Shown piece after piece: positions 23,047-31,614 of a stretch of DNA of 40,779 bases. The notes beneath the pieces are model-generated. The model ran no database searches. It had not been told where the DNA came from and saw only the letters and a list, made by a program, of their open reading frames with translations. A program made the position numbers and the translations under genes. The stretch is taken from assembly GCA_903835555.1 (NCBI GenBank), contig CAILNN010000040.1, forward strand, positions 1 to 40,779. The letters are read 5' to 3'. This DNA is from an uncultured Verrucomicrobiota bacterium. GTDB lineage: Bacteria > Verrucomicrobiota > Verrucomicrobiia > Limisphaerales > UBA9464. Every line of letters begins with the position of its first letter. Positions within the stretch are counted from its first letter, which is position 1.

Positions 23047-23913
23047 TTACAGATACCGTTTCAGAATTGGCCGCAGTGATTCAACGGTTTCAGTCGGCCA
23101 ATGGCTGCGATCGGTGAGGATGGCGTTCTTCAAAGCCTGATGGCAGGGCCAGTCAGCCACGGTTGGAATCTGGGGTAATACGGCGCGAATCACCGCTTGG
23201 GCCGTCTCAGCGTTTTTGCGGAGATTCTCGATGACCATCTCAACGGTCACATGGGCTTCGTCCTCCTTCCAGCAATCGTAGTCGGTGACCATGGCCAGCG
23301 AGGCATAGGCAATCTCCGCTTCCCGGGCGCAGCGAGCCTCACCCATGTTGGTCATCCCTATCACGTCAAATCCAGCAGCGCGATGAAACCGGGATTCCGC
23401 CCGCGTGCTGAATGCCGGTCCTTCCATGTTGACGTAAGTGCCGCGATCGTGGGTGGTCACGGGCAATCCAGCGGTCGCCGCCAACAGCAAATGGCGCAAC
23501 TCTTCCGAAACCGGGTCGGCGAAGGCCACATGCGCCACGATTCCCTTTCCGAAGAAGGTATGTTCGATGTCCCGCTTGGTGCGGTCAAAGAACTGGTCGA
23601 CCAAAACCAGATCGCACGGGCGGTATTTCTCTTGGAGTGATCCCACCGCTCCCACACTGATAATCCATTCGACTCCCAACGATTTCAGCGCCCAGATATT
23701 GGCGCGATAATTGAGTTCGGTCGGAAGCAAACGATGTCCCCGCCCATGGCGCGGGAGAAAGACCACCTCACGCCCACCTAATTCTCCGGTAAGCAACTGG
23801 TCCGAAGGGGGACCAAACGGTGTCTCAACCGTGACCCAGGCCTGACGAGAGAAGCCTTCCATGGAGTAAAGTCCGCTACCACCGATCAACCCAATCCGGG
23901 GCGAATGATTCAT
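23047..23913 (-). CDS. mtnP: S-methyl-5'-thioadenosine phosphorylase
   Basis: A 288-residue MTA phosphorylase of the purine nucleoside phosphorylase superfamily. ATG 23913 opens the conserved N-terminus (RIGLIGGSGLY, phosphate-binding). Also visible are FLPRHGRGHRLLP, NYRANIWALKSLGV, YVNMEGPAFSTRAES and VIGMTNMGEARCAREAEI, the substrate-binding signatures. It splits methylthioadenosine to adenine and methylthioribose-1-phosphate for methionine salvage. It follows the phosphatase gene by 91 bp; in-frame upstream sequence to 24075 lacks homology. Confidence 0.93.
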   Translation of the reverse strand: MNHSPRIGLIGGSGLYSMEGFSRQAWVTVETPFGPPSDQLLTGELGGREVVFLPRHGRGHRLLPTELNYRANIWALKSLGVEWIISVGAVGSLQEKYRPCDLVLVDQFFDRTKRDIEHTFFGKGIVAHVAFADPVSEELRHLLLAATAGLPVTTHDRGTYVNMEGPAFSTRAESRFHRAAGFDVIGMTNMGEARCAREAEIAYASLAMVTDYDCWKEDEAHVTVEMVIENLRKNAETAQAVIRAVLPQIPTVADWPCHQALKNAILTDRSHWPTETVESLRPILKRYL

Positions 23914-24004
23914 GGATCGATCGTAGGAAAAGGCGGGAGAAAACGGAAGGGGGATCGAAACCGGAGTTTTCCGCAGTTGGCGCAGATTTCCTTCTGTTGC
24001 GGGG

Positions 24005-24670
24005 CTAGAATTGATTGGCAGGCTGGCGAGAAGAGGTGAGGTGCAGAAACTGCTCCAAACAGTTTCGTTGCGCACGATTCAATCGGACCCCGGGACGAAC
24101 GGTCTGCAGAAGCTTCAGGCCTTCTTCTGGCGATGCCACCTGACCCGATTCGAGCAGGATCGCAATGGCAAACAGTCCAGTCCGGCCGTGCCCTTTCGCG
24201 CAGTGGACGAATGTCTTACCAAACCGAACGCTGCGGACGGCCTCCAGCAATGATCCTGGTCTGGGTGCTGTGCCATCCAAAATCGGGAAACAGACGTACC
24301 CCGGAAATTGGCGATAATAGCGGACCTCCGAAAACTCGGCGGTAAGGTCGACGAAATGATCAAAATCACCCGGAACCTCCCCAGCCATGGGTCTCCGGCC
24401 GACGGCTAATGTTTCATGAACCCACTGCAATCCAGGTTGGCTATCCCAGCGCCGGTCCAAATACCAGACCGCACGGGTAAAGACATGCCATGGGAAATAG
24501 ACGAACCAGCTCCAAACGGGCAAACGTCCAGACGTTCCCTTACCATAAATACCCGGTAATTGGAACACATAGGCCACACCGACGATGGCCAAGTCGACAA
24601 GCCACCACCAGAAACCCATCTGAACAAAGGAATATGGCTCCAACTCCGCGAACGGTGATGTCAGCGCCAT
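24005..24670 (-). CDS. Membrane-anchored dual-specificity protein phosphatase
   Basis: A 221-residue protein (ATG 24670; TTG 24676 also possible). Residues 1-70 contain two hydrophobic segments (WWWLVDLAIVGVAYVFQL and WSWFVYFPWHVF). Residues about 85-215 are a cysteine phosphatase: HCAKGHGRTG with Cys157 and Arg163 (CX5R), and general acid Asp132 (PILDG). The set is complete. It lies 37 bp after the last polysaccharide export gene, so it closes the operon, the place where a Wzb-like phosphatase sits in Wzc systems, although this is a different fold. Its target is unknown. Confidence 0.82.
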   Translation of the reverse strand: MALTSPFAELEPYSFVQMGFWWWLVDLAIVGVAYVFQLPGIYGKGTSGRLPVWSWFVYFPWHVFTRAVWYLDRRWDSQPGLQWVHETLAVGRRPMAGEVPGDFDHFVDLTAEFSEVRYYRQFPGYVCFPILDGTAPRPGSLLEAVRSVRFGKTFVHCAKGHGRTGLFAIAILLESGQVASPEEGLKLLQTVRPGVRLNRAQRNCLEQFLHLTSSRQPANQF

Positions 24671-24707
24671 ATCCAAACTTGATCCAAACGTTCGCCCGAA
24701 TGCAAAT

Positions 24708-25811
24708 TCATTGGCCCAGCGGGATGCTGCCGCCAGAAGTATTGATGCTCGTGTCCACGGAATGACCGCCTTCGGCGGCGGCGACGGTTCGGACGAAGCT
24801 ATCGGTGATCAGCTTGGCGTAGCGTTCGATGGTTCGGAAGGGACTGAGTGGAACATAGATGATGTCACCGGCCTGAAGGGAGACATCCGGTTGGCGGCCC
24901 GCCAATATCGCCCTGAAATTGACCAATCCAATTCGCGGTTCGCTGAGGGAACCCCGGACAATGGCCACCTGAGTCAAGAATGCGTCATCAATCGTTCCCA
25001 ATGACTTGGCAATGGCGGTGGTCAGGGTCATGTGGTCCACGTATCCCAGCGGTCGCGGACCCTTCACCGCACCGAGCACATACACCTGGGCTGACAACGA
25101 CGATGGTAGATAGATGAAGTCGTCTGGTTCCAGGTAGATGTTTTGGGAAGTATCCCCATCACGCAGCAGTCGTCGAAAATTGATTGGCAGCATTTCCCCG
25201 TTGCGGACCAAGAAACTGTGATTCAGATCGGCCAACTCTTCGGTGGTACCGGTAAAGCGCGAGGTAAACAGGCCACCCGCGCGGGCGATGGCTTCGAGAA
25301 TGGTCATCGGTGCGTCCAACGGGAAGACACCCGACTTGTTCAAGCGGCCCATCACCCAGACTCGTTTGCTTTCAGCCCGGGTCAGTTGCAGGGTGAGCTT
25401 GGGGTGTTGGTAGTACTGACTGAGCTCCTGTTCCAGCTTCAGGCGGGCCTCCTCCAATGTCATGGCCCAGACATCAATTCCGGGCAAGAGATCGAAATAC
25501 ATCTTTCCATCAGCACAGACGAAGGTGGTGGCTCGGGTCCCCGTACGCCCCAGAATCTCCAGTTCAATGCGATCGCCGGGACCCAATCGATAGGGCTCAG
25601 TGGACGGGTGAAGCCATTCAGGTTTGATCTGATTGGAGATGACCAAGCTGGTAAGGTTGGTCGCGGGCGAGCCAACCGAAGCCGGAATCGGAGCCCTCGG
25701 ATCAAATTTCTTGGCCACCAGCACCGAGCCCGGGGTGCAGCCGAAAAGCGCGACCAACAGGAACGCAAGAACCGCCAGCGATAAGGGTGTCCGGGCTGAT
25801 CTCATATTCAC
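24708..25811 (-). CDS. Wza-like polysaccharide export lipoprotein
   Basis: A 367-residue outer-membrane polysaccharide export protein with GTG start (25811), or ATG 25805. A lipobox, LFGC with Cys25, gives a lipoprotein signal. A Poly_export domain (YRLGPGDRIELEILGRTG onwards) is followed by SLBB domains (VWVMGRLNKSGVFPLDAPMT and VYVLGAVKGPRPLGYV). The length matches Wza-type proteins. The start lies 4 bp after the stop of a second, related export gene. The C-terminus (SFVRTVAAAEGG) may form the outer-membrane helix. It should form the export channel. Confidence 0.92.
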   Translation of the reverse strand: MNMRSARTPLSLAVLAFLLVALFGCTPGSVLVAKKFDPRAPIPASVGSPATNLTSLVISNQIKPEWLHPSTEPYRLGPGDRIELEILGRTGTRATTFVCADGKMYFDLLPGIDVWAMTLEEARLKLEQELSQYYQHPKLTLQLTRAESKRVWVMGRLNKSGVFPLDAPMTILEAIARAGGLFTSRFTGTTEELADLNHSFLVRNGEMLPINFRRLLRDGDTSQNIYLEPDDFIYLPSSLSAQVYVLGAVKGPRPLGYVDHMTLTTAIAKSLGTIDDAFLTQVAIVRGSLSEPRIGLVNFRAILAGRQPDVSLQAGDIIYVPLSPFRTIERYAKLITDSFVRTVAAAEGGHSVDTSINTSGGSIPLGQ

Positions 25812-25815
25812 CCCG

Positions 25816-26871
25816 CTATTTGATATTCGGAATAAAGGGATGCTTGATCAAGGGGCCGATGTTTCGTCCGGTCCAAATGGTCACCACCGTTTGAATAAAG
25901 GAGGTGGCGGCTAGATCGGTCAGGTCCTCGACGCGTGTCCAGGGACGATCGGAAACATAGACCAAGTCCCGGGGTAGCAAGCGAAAATCCGGGGCCTTTC
26001 CCGCAATGACATCGGCCACATTCACAATAAAGCGTTCGGGATGTTCCAAACTGCCGCGGACTACGAGGACACGCTGACGAAACGAGTTGACGGTGAAGCC
26101 TCCGGCCAGGGTGATGCTTCCTAGAACGCTGGCATCGATCGACATCCCCTGGGCACCCGGCGAGGTCACCGACCCGAGGACATAAATCTCATTGTTTACC
26201 GATGATGGGAAATAAAGATAATCATCCGGCTCCATCAAGATGTTCTGGGTCAGATCCCCACGGCGAAAGAGCTTATCCAGGTCAATGGGAACACGCTGGC
26301 CATTGCGGATGAGAAAGCTTCGGGGCAAATCGGCCAGTTCGACGGTGTTCAGTTGAAAGATACCGGTTTCAAGGCCTCCCGCCTGGGCGACGGCTTCAAT
26401 GATGGTCATCGGGCGCTCCAGATTGAAGGCACCCTTGTTCACGACCTTGCCTAGGATATAGTATTTCTTACTGCGCAATTCGCCCGGGGTTACGATGACG
26501 CGCGGACGGACATAGTAACCCGAGAGGGCGGTATTCACCGCCTCTCTCAATTCGTCGATCGTCTTGCCAGCGGCCATGACACCCAATGCTTCGAGGTAAT
26601 TGACCCGCCCGTCGGGGGCGATGACCACATTGGGGCGTGCCAGTTCAGGATGTCCGTAAAAGCTAAAGCTGATGACATCATTGGGGCCGAGGGTGTAGTG
26701 CTCCTGCCAGGCCGCCTTGATTTTTGAATTACTGCCGGAGAATACCAAGGGTGCTTGGGGCTTGGGTGCCTTCGAAATCACCACCGGGTCGGGGCGCGCG
26801 AAAGCAGTGGCCGCCAAGGCCAACCAGAGCGACATCCTGAGTAAGCTCATCGGGCGGAAGTGACGTTTCAT
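25816..26871 (-). CDS. Second polysaccharide export protein
   Basis: A 351-residue paralogue of the downstream Wza-like protein, with a Sec signal (MSLLRMSLWLALAATAFARP) instead of a lipobox. It has the Poly_export domain (YTLGPNDVISFSFYGHPEL) and SLBB repeats (KYYILGKVVNKGAFNLERPM, EIYVLGSVTSPGAQGM). ATG 26871 overlaps the co-polymerase stop as ATGA, which fixes the start. The C-terminus (TSFIQTVVTIWTGRNIG) resembles that of the partner. It may serve as a periplasmic adaptor or as part of a mixed channel; two adjacent copies are unusual. Confidence 0.9.
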   Translation of the reverse strand: MKRHFRPMSLLRMSLWLALAATAFARPDPVVISKAPKPQAPLVFSGSNSKIKAAWQEHYTLGPNDVISFSFYGHPELARPNVVIAPDGRVNYLEALGVMAAGKTIDELREAVNTALSGYYVRPRVIVTPGELRSKKYYILGKVVNKGAFNLERPMTIIEAVAQAGGLETGIFQLNTVELADLPRSFLIRNGQRVPIDLDKLFRRGDLTQNILMEPDDYLYFPSSVNNEIYVLGSVTSPGAQGMSIDASVLGSITLAGGFTVNSFRQRVLVVRGSLEHPERFIVNVADVIAGKAPDFRLLPRDLVYVSDRPWTRVEDLTDLAATSFIQTVVTIWTGRNIGPLIKHPFIPNIK

Positions 26872-28904
26872 AACCACGGCAATAGCTTTGTCTCCTGATT
26901 CAAAACAGCTCCGGCAAATTGGCAACGGGCATTTTGCAGGATGACCATGCGTTCCCGGATATCGCGTCCGCGAACCTGACCACCCCGGGCAACCCATAAC
27001 AGCTGCGGGACATTCTCTGCCAGCATGAGATTGTCGGGCTGTTCAGCATCGACAATTTCAATCAAGACGACGGTATTGTCGGTTTTTTCCCACGCGCTGA
27101 CTAGCTCCTGCCAGAGCTGTCGATGTCGGGAATTCCAAATCCAATCGGGCGGTAAGAGAAGCCAGGTCAATTGGTCTTTTACCGGCCGTACCAATGCCGG
27201 GGCCGCCAGGGCCTCTTCAATCGGCACGACCGTCCCATTGATCGGTGCGCGGTTGGTGACGACCAGAACCGCGGAATGACGCTGGGCGGCAGCCCGGGCG
27301 AGCAATTCAATCCAAGTCGAGCAGCCCTGTCGACGCCCAGCAGCGACGAAACCCAAGACAATGCCTCCATTGGGCTTGATGATTAATTTGCTTTGCAATG
27401 CCAGCCAGGTGCGAAAGGCCCAATTCGATTGCGCCACGGCGTCCAATGTGATCAGCGCGGGCAAGCGGGCCAGCAGTCCCAATTTGGTGACACGTTTGAG
27501 GTCGGCGGACGTCTTGATCCGATCATCCAGCAACTCAACCGCGCAAATTCCCAGCAGCGTGCCGATGGCACCGAGAAAAGCGCCCACTACCGCTAATAAA
27601 ATGACCTTCTTGGACCGTCCTGACACATCGACATCGTCCGTATTTGCCTCAAAAAACCGGTAATAGCCCGGTGAATTTTCTTCGTAGAGTTGTGCTTCCC
27701 GTTGACGGCTGGCGAGAAGTGAACGGGACCCCTCAAGCGATTGCTGCCGGGCTTTGATCCGAACCAGTTGCATCGCCTTTTCCGGCAGCCCGCGGAGTTT
27801 TTCATCCACCTCGGCGCGGGTTGCCTTCATCTTCTCGAGTTGAGAGGCGACCACGAGCTTGTGCGTCCGCAGGGTCACCAGTTCAGAATAGTAGCTGGTC
27901 GACAAACCTCCTTCGCCCTGACGGGGAGGAGAAATGGGATTGGTTGCCGCCGCCAAGGCGCGGCGTTCCAGTTCCTGGAGCAAGGCCTGTTGTTCCAAGA
28001 CAATCGGGTTGAGGTCGGTGTATTCCTGGCGCAGATCGGTCAGGCGTTCCCGAGCAATTTGCACCTTCTCATTAATGGGGCTGTGATTGGTAAGCTCCCG
28101 TTCCAGCGTCGCCATCTGGAGATCGATGGTTTCAAACTCGATCTTCATGGTGGCCAACCGAAGGTCCAGGTCGCCGAGGGTCCGCAGATAAGCGTCAATT
28201 TCCTTGTCGGCATTAATAAGACCCGCCTGTTTGGCGAAGTCGAGTTCCTCCTGGTTGGCTGCTTTCAGTTCCTCCTCGGTCCTAAGCAATTGGCGCTTGA
28301 GCAATCGATTCATCTCGATCGCCTCCTGCGTCTGCATGTCCTTGATGATCTTGACCACGGTATTGCCGAAAATGTTAATCACCTTGACGGCGGCGGCGGC
28401 ACTACGTCCCGAAACGAATGCCACAGTAATTAAATCGGTGTTTCGCTCCGGCGTGACCGTCAGATTCCCGACAATGGCGCGCGCGGTGAGTTTGGGATCA
28501 ACGGACGACTGGGCTTCCGCGGAAACCGGCTGCATGACCACTGGCGATTTGAGCAGGCTCACGAGAGTCTGAACCGTCATCTGGCGTGGCTTGAATGGTT
28601 CGCCCAATTCAGATGCGCGAAAGGTCGCAGACGATTCCTGGCGGATAAATTGGGCAGATACCTTGTAGGACGCGGTGAATTTCTTGTATCCAACGACGCC
28701 CGCAAGGAGACCCAAAATCGCGCCGCCGACGGCAATCATCCAAGCGCGACGAAGAATGGCCGCCACCAGGCGAAGCGGATCGAGCGGCATACCGCCGCCA
28801 GCCACAGCGGGCGGCGGAGCTCCGCCGCTAGCGCTTCCGGTATTGACCGGCGCGACTGATTCCGCGGCGGCAGCGGGTAGCTCTGGTTCTAGTCGAGTCG
28901 TCAC
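26868..28904 (-). CDS. Wzc-like polysaccharide co-polymerase with degenerate kinase domain
   Basis: A 678-residue chain-length regulator with a GTG start. A Pro/Gly/Ala-rich N-terminus is followed by TM1 (about 55-72), a Wzz periplasmic domain, long coiled coils (about 200-400), a PxxP-like TM2 region near 435-465 (VILLAVVGAFLGAIGTLLGI) and a cytoplasmic tail of about 200 residues corresponding to the BY-kinase. The P-loop reads GRRQGCST (523-530): the catalytic Lys of GxxGxGKST is Cys528. No C-terminal tyrosine cluster is present. It should control chain length without autokinase activity (inference). The operon continues by an ATGA overlap into the export gene. Confidence 0.88.
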   Translation of the reverse strand: MTTRLEPELPAAAAESVAPVNTGSASGGAPPPAVAGGGMPLDPLRLVAAILRRAWMIAVGGAILGLLAGVVGYKKFTASYKVSAQFIRQESSATFRASELGEPFKPRQMTVQTLVSLLKSPVVMQPVSAEAQSSVDPKLTARAIVGNLTVTPERNTDLITVAFVSGRSAAAAVKVINIFGNTVVKIIKDMQTQEAIEMNRLLKRQLLRTEEELKAANQEELDFAKQAGLINADKEIDAYLRTLGDLDLRLATMKIEFETIDLQMATLERELTNHSPINEKVQIARERLTDLRQEYTDLNPIVLEQQALLQELERRALAAATNPISPPRQGEGGLSTSYYSELVTLRTHKLVVASQLEKMKATRAEVDEKLRGLPEKAMQLVRIKARQQSLEGSRSLLASRQREAQLYEENSPGYYRFFEANTDDVDVSGRSKKVILLAVVGAFLGAIGTLLGICAVELLDDRIKTSADLKRVTKLGLLARLPALITLDAVAQSNWAFRTWLALQSKLIIKPNGGIVLGFVAAGRRQGCSTWIELLARAAAQRHSAVLVVTNRAPINGTVVPIEEALAAPALVRPVKDQLTWLLLPPDWIWNSRHRQLWQELVSAWEKTDNTVVLIEIVDAEQPDNLMLAENVPQLLWVARGGQVRGRDIRERMVILQNARCQFAGAVLNQETKLLPWL

Positions 28905-28937
28905 AGTTCAATCAACCGATGATATCCAATCAATACG

Positions 28938-30092
28938 TCAAGCTCCTCGGGTCCGACGAACGATGGCCTTTTGATAGATAGATAGAACCTGCTCGGCGTT
29001 GGCATGCCAGTCAAAACGGCGTGCATGGGCAAAACCGAGTCGGCGTAATTCTTCCCGACGCCCCACATCGAAGGCCATCCGGGTCAGCCCATCTGACATA
29101 ATCTCGACGTCCTCCGGGTCCAAAACTTCAGCGGCTTCGCCCAAAACTTCGGCGAGAGCACCGCGTGTTGAACTCAAGACCGGGCATCCGCAGGCCATGG
29201 CTTCGATCGGTGGAAACCCAAATCCTTCGAACAGCGATGGGTACACCATGGTTTCCGCGGCCTGGTAGAGACTCGGCAAGGCGTCATCGGGAACAAAGCC
29301 GAGGAAGCGGATGTCCCGGCTAAAGGGCGACTGCGCAGCAGCCGCACGAATGAAATCGGCCCCGGGCCAGTCACCGCCGCCGATGGCGAGCAGCCACGGT
29401 GACTTGGTTCGGGCTTTGAAGCGATTGTAGGCCTCAAACAGGCGCACGTGGTTTTTGGCCGGGTGTTCCAAGCGAGACACATAGAGGAAATACGGTGCTT
29501 CCAGTTTCCAACGGCCTACCACTTCCCTTTGCGCCGCCTGTTGATCACCCGGCACGAATCGTCGATGGTCGATGCCGTTGTAAATGATGTTTTGCCGGGT
29601 TACAGGGATGCCAAAGAACCGCTCAATATCGCGCGCGGTATTTTGGCTGATGGCGATGATTTCGTCCTGTCGGCGCGCCAATTGTTTGACGACGACGCGA
29701 CCATAAAACATTCGGGCCGGATCGTACTTGCCCTTGACGTGAAACGGCGCGAGGTCGTGGATGGTTGCCACCCGGGCACAAGGAGCCGACCAGACCATAC
29801 GCCGATAACTGGGCACATGGAGAACATCGATCTCGAACTCGCGCAGCAAGCTAGGGAGACGGGAATGATGCCAGAGGATATTGCGAATGGCGCGGCGGTA
29901 CCGCTCGGGAACGGTGATGATCTCTGCCCGTCCTTGTGCAAACGAAACCAGCGGTAATTCCTCTTCGAGAACCAGCAGAACCAATTGGTGATCCACGGTG
30001 TTGTCGAGCAGAGCTCGGGCGAGGGCGAGGATATATTGCCCCACGCCGGACTTGCCGCGCTGAAGCACCGAGGTGGAAAGGGCGATACGCAT
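28938..30092 (-). CDS. Glycosyltransferase family 4
   Basis: A 384-residue GT-B fold retaining glycosyltransferase. The N-terminal acceptor domain begins MRIALSTSVLQRGKSGVGQY; the C-terminal sugar-nucleotide domain shows FLYVSRLEHPAKNH and EGFGFPPIEAMACG, the EX7E motif. The start is 3 bp after the stop of the GT26-STAS gene. It should add one sugar to the lipid-linked oligosaccharide in the cytoplasm; donor and acceptor are not readable from sequence. Confidence 0.92.
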   Translation of the reverse strand: MRIALSTSVLQRGKSGVGQYILALARALLDNTVDHQLVLLVLEEELPLVSFAQGRAEIITVPERYRRAIRNILWHHSRLPSLLREFEIDVLHVPSYRRMVWSAPCARVATIHDLAPFHVKGKYDPARMFYGRVVVKQLARRQDEIIAISQNTARDIERFFGIPVTRQNIIYNGIDHRRFVPGDQQAAQREVVGRWKLEAPYFLYVSRLEHPAKNHVRLFEAYNRFKARTKSPWLLAIGGGDWPGADFIRAAAAQSPFSRDIRFLGFVPDDALPSLYQAAETMVYPSLFEGFGFPPIEAMACGCPVLSSTRGALAEVLGEAAEVLDPEDVEIMSDGLTRMAFDVGRREELRRLGFAHARRFDWHANAEQVLSIYQKAIVRRTRGA

Positions 30093-30095
30093 AGG

Positions 30096-31610
30096 CTAGC
30101 CTAAGAGCAGGGTGTCGAGTCGGACGATGCGTAGCACATTCAAGACGGGCGGGGTTGGATCGACAAATCGCACTTTCAGTCCAAGCTTCACCCCGTGTTT
30201 CCGGACTTTGACCATCAACCGAACACCGGTGCTATCGATGAACCGAACACCGTCCAAGCGAACAATCACTTCAGCGTCCGTTCCCGATCGCATGTCCAGG
30301 TAATACTGGGTCATGTTCCAGACCGTCTCGACATTGGCGGCAATGACTTCCCCGGTCCAAACCAGCGGCCCGACCCGTCCAGAAAGGTCTAGCTCGACAC
30401 CGACATTCCGCTCTCCTTCCCGTTCCTGTATCACGGACAAGCCGGTTGCAACGTCGGCAGCGGTGGTAAACAGGGAGGTGAGCCGCATCATTTCCAGGGC
30501 GCGTAGGACATACGGGGCAGGGGCAACCAAAACCAGTTGTCTTTGCTCGGACCGCATCAATTTGAGAAGGCGCAACAGGAAACCCAAACCGGTACTGTCA
30601 ATAAACTGCACCTGCGAGACATCCGCGATAATGTTCCCTCCGTTGCGCTTTAACAACTGGACCAAGTCCTGATGTTTTTGAACGGTGGCGGCGTCAATCC
30701 GATCACCGAACCGGATCACCTCTGTATTGCCCTGCTGGGTCTTATCAATTCCAACGGAATCGGACGCTGACTGTGCCCCGCGCGAACTGCGGAGTTGCCA
30801 CCACTGGCGGATAATGGCCCGGCCAAAAACGACCAAATCGACGGCATACCGTTTGAACAAACGCTTGGGTTCCTGCGCCAGCCGAAAAATCCATTCCGTG
30901 CCCGTTTTTTGCATCCACCGGGGAGCCCGGCGGACAGTGCCCCCGAGAAAATCGATCGTAGCGCCGACACCGATACTTACAGGCACCCCGGACTGAAGAA
31001 AGTGCATCCGAATCCATTTCTCCTGCTTTGGGCATCCAAATGCCACCAGCACAATGTCGGGCTTCGCCGCCCGCAACCGGCGGAGCACATCATCGTGGTC
31101 CATATCCACGAGTGGACTAAAAGGAGGCGAATACGCTCCTACCAGTTGCAGCTTGGGATGGCGCTCGCGGGTATTGGCCACCGCCCGGTCGAGACTGGCT
31201 TGCGCTCCGCCTAAAAAATAGACCTTCCACCCCCGCAATTCCGCCTCTGCCAAGAGCAACGGCACCAGGTCGGAGCCCGTCACCCGCTCCGGCAGAGCGT
31301 TGCCCAGAAATCGCGACGCCCAAACGAGCGGCATGCCATCACACAAGACCAAGTCAGCCTCGGCGAGGATTCGTTGCAGTTCCACGTCGCGCAGGGCCTG
31401 GACGGCAAAATCGACATTGGCTGTGGCCAGATAATGCGGCTTACCAGAGGCAATCATCTCGCCGATGATCCGCAGCGTATCGGGCATGGTGACTTTGTCG
31501 AACGGCACACCCAGCATGGCGACGGGGGCCGGGCGATGGTTCAAAGAGACGCCAGTGGCTGGCTCATCCGAAACCGGGCGGGGATGGGAAAAAGACGAAG
31601 CGGCATTCAT
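30096..31610 (-). CDS. WecG/TagA-type glycosyltransferase (GT26) fused to two STAS domains
   Basis: A 504-residue protein (ATG 31610, 4 bp after the upstream stop). Residues about 30-270 are a WecG/TagA/CpsF GT26 domain (AMLGVPFDKVTMPD, HYLATANVDF, VAFGCPKQEKWI, GVGATIDFLGGTVRRAP, RLAQEPKRLFKRY). After a linker, residues about 297-394 and 405-504 are two STAS domains, each keeping the phosphorylatable serine motif: FIDSTGLG (Ser339) and FIDSTGVR (Ser460). STAS domains are anti-sigma-antagonist-type switches. The enzyme would transfer a HexNAc-type sugar to a lipid-linked acceptor; the STAS pair suggests control by partner proteins or phosphorylation. Confidence 0.9.
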   Translation of the reverse strand: MNAASSFSHPRPVSDEPATGVSLNHRPAPVAMLGVPFDKVTMPDTLRIIGEMIASGKPHYLATANVDFAVQALRDVELQRILAEADLVLCDGMPLVWASRFLGNALPERVTGSDLVPLLLAEAELRGWKVYFLGGAQASLDRAVANTRERHPKLQLVGAYSPPFSPLVDMDHDDVLRRLRAAKPDIVLVAFGCPKQEKWIRMHFLQSGVPVSIGVGATIDFLGGTVRRAPRWMQKTGTEWIFRLAQEPKRLFKRYAVDLVVFGRAIIRQWWQLRSSRGAQSASDSVGIDKTQQGNTEVIRFGDRIDAATVQKHQDLVQLLKRNGGNIIADVSQVQFIDSTGLGFLLRLLKLMRSEQRQLVLVAPAPYVLRALEMMRLTSLFTTAADVATGLSVIQEREGERNVGVELDLSGRVGPLVWTGEVIAANVETVWNMTQYYLDMRSGTDAEVIVRLDGVRFIDSTGVRLMVKVRKHGVKLGLKVRFVDPTPPVLNVLRIVRLDTLLLG

Positions 31611-31614
31611 GAGG

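Noticed and set aside
27741-28433. Plus-strand ORF of 230 codons over the Wzc-like gene
   Set aside because: It is antisense to the coiled-coil region, with no domain or ribosome-binding site.
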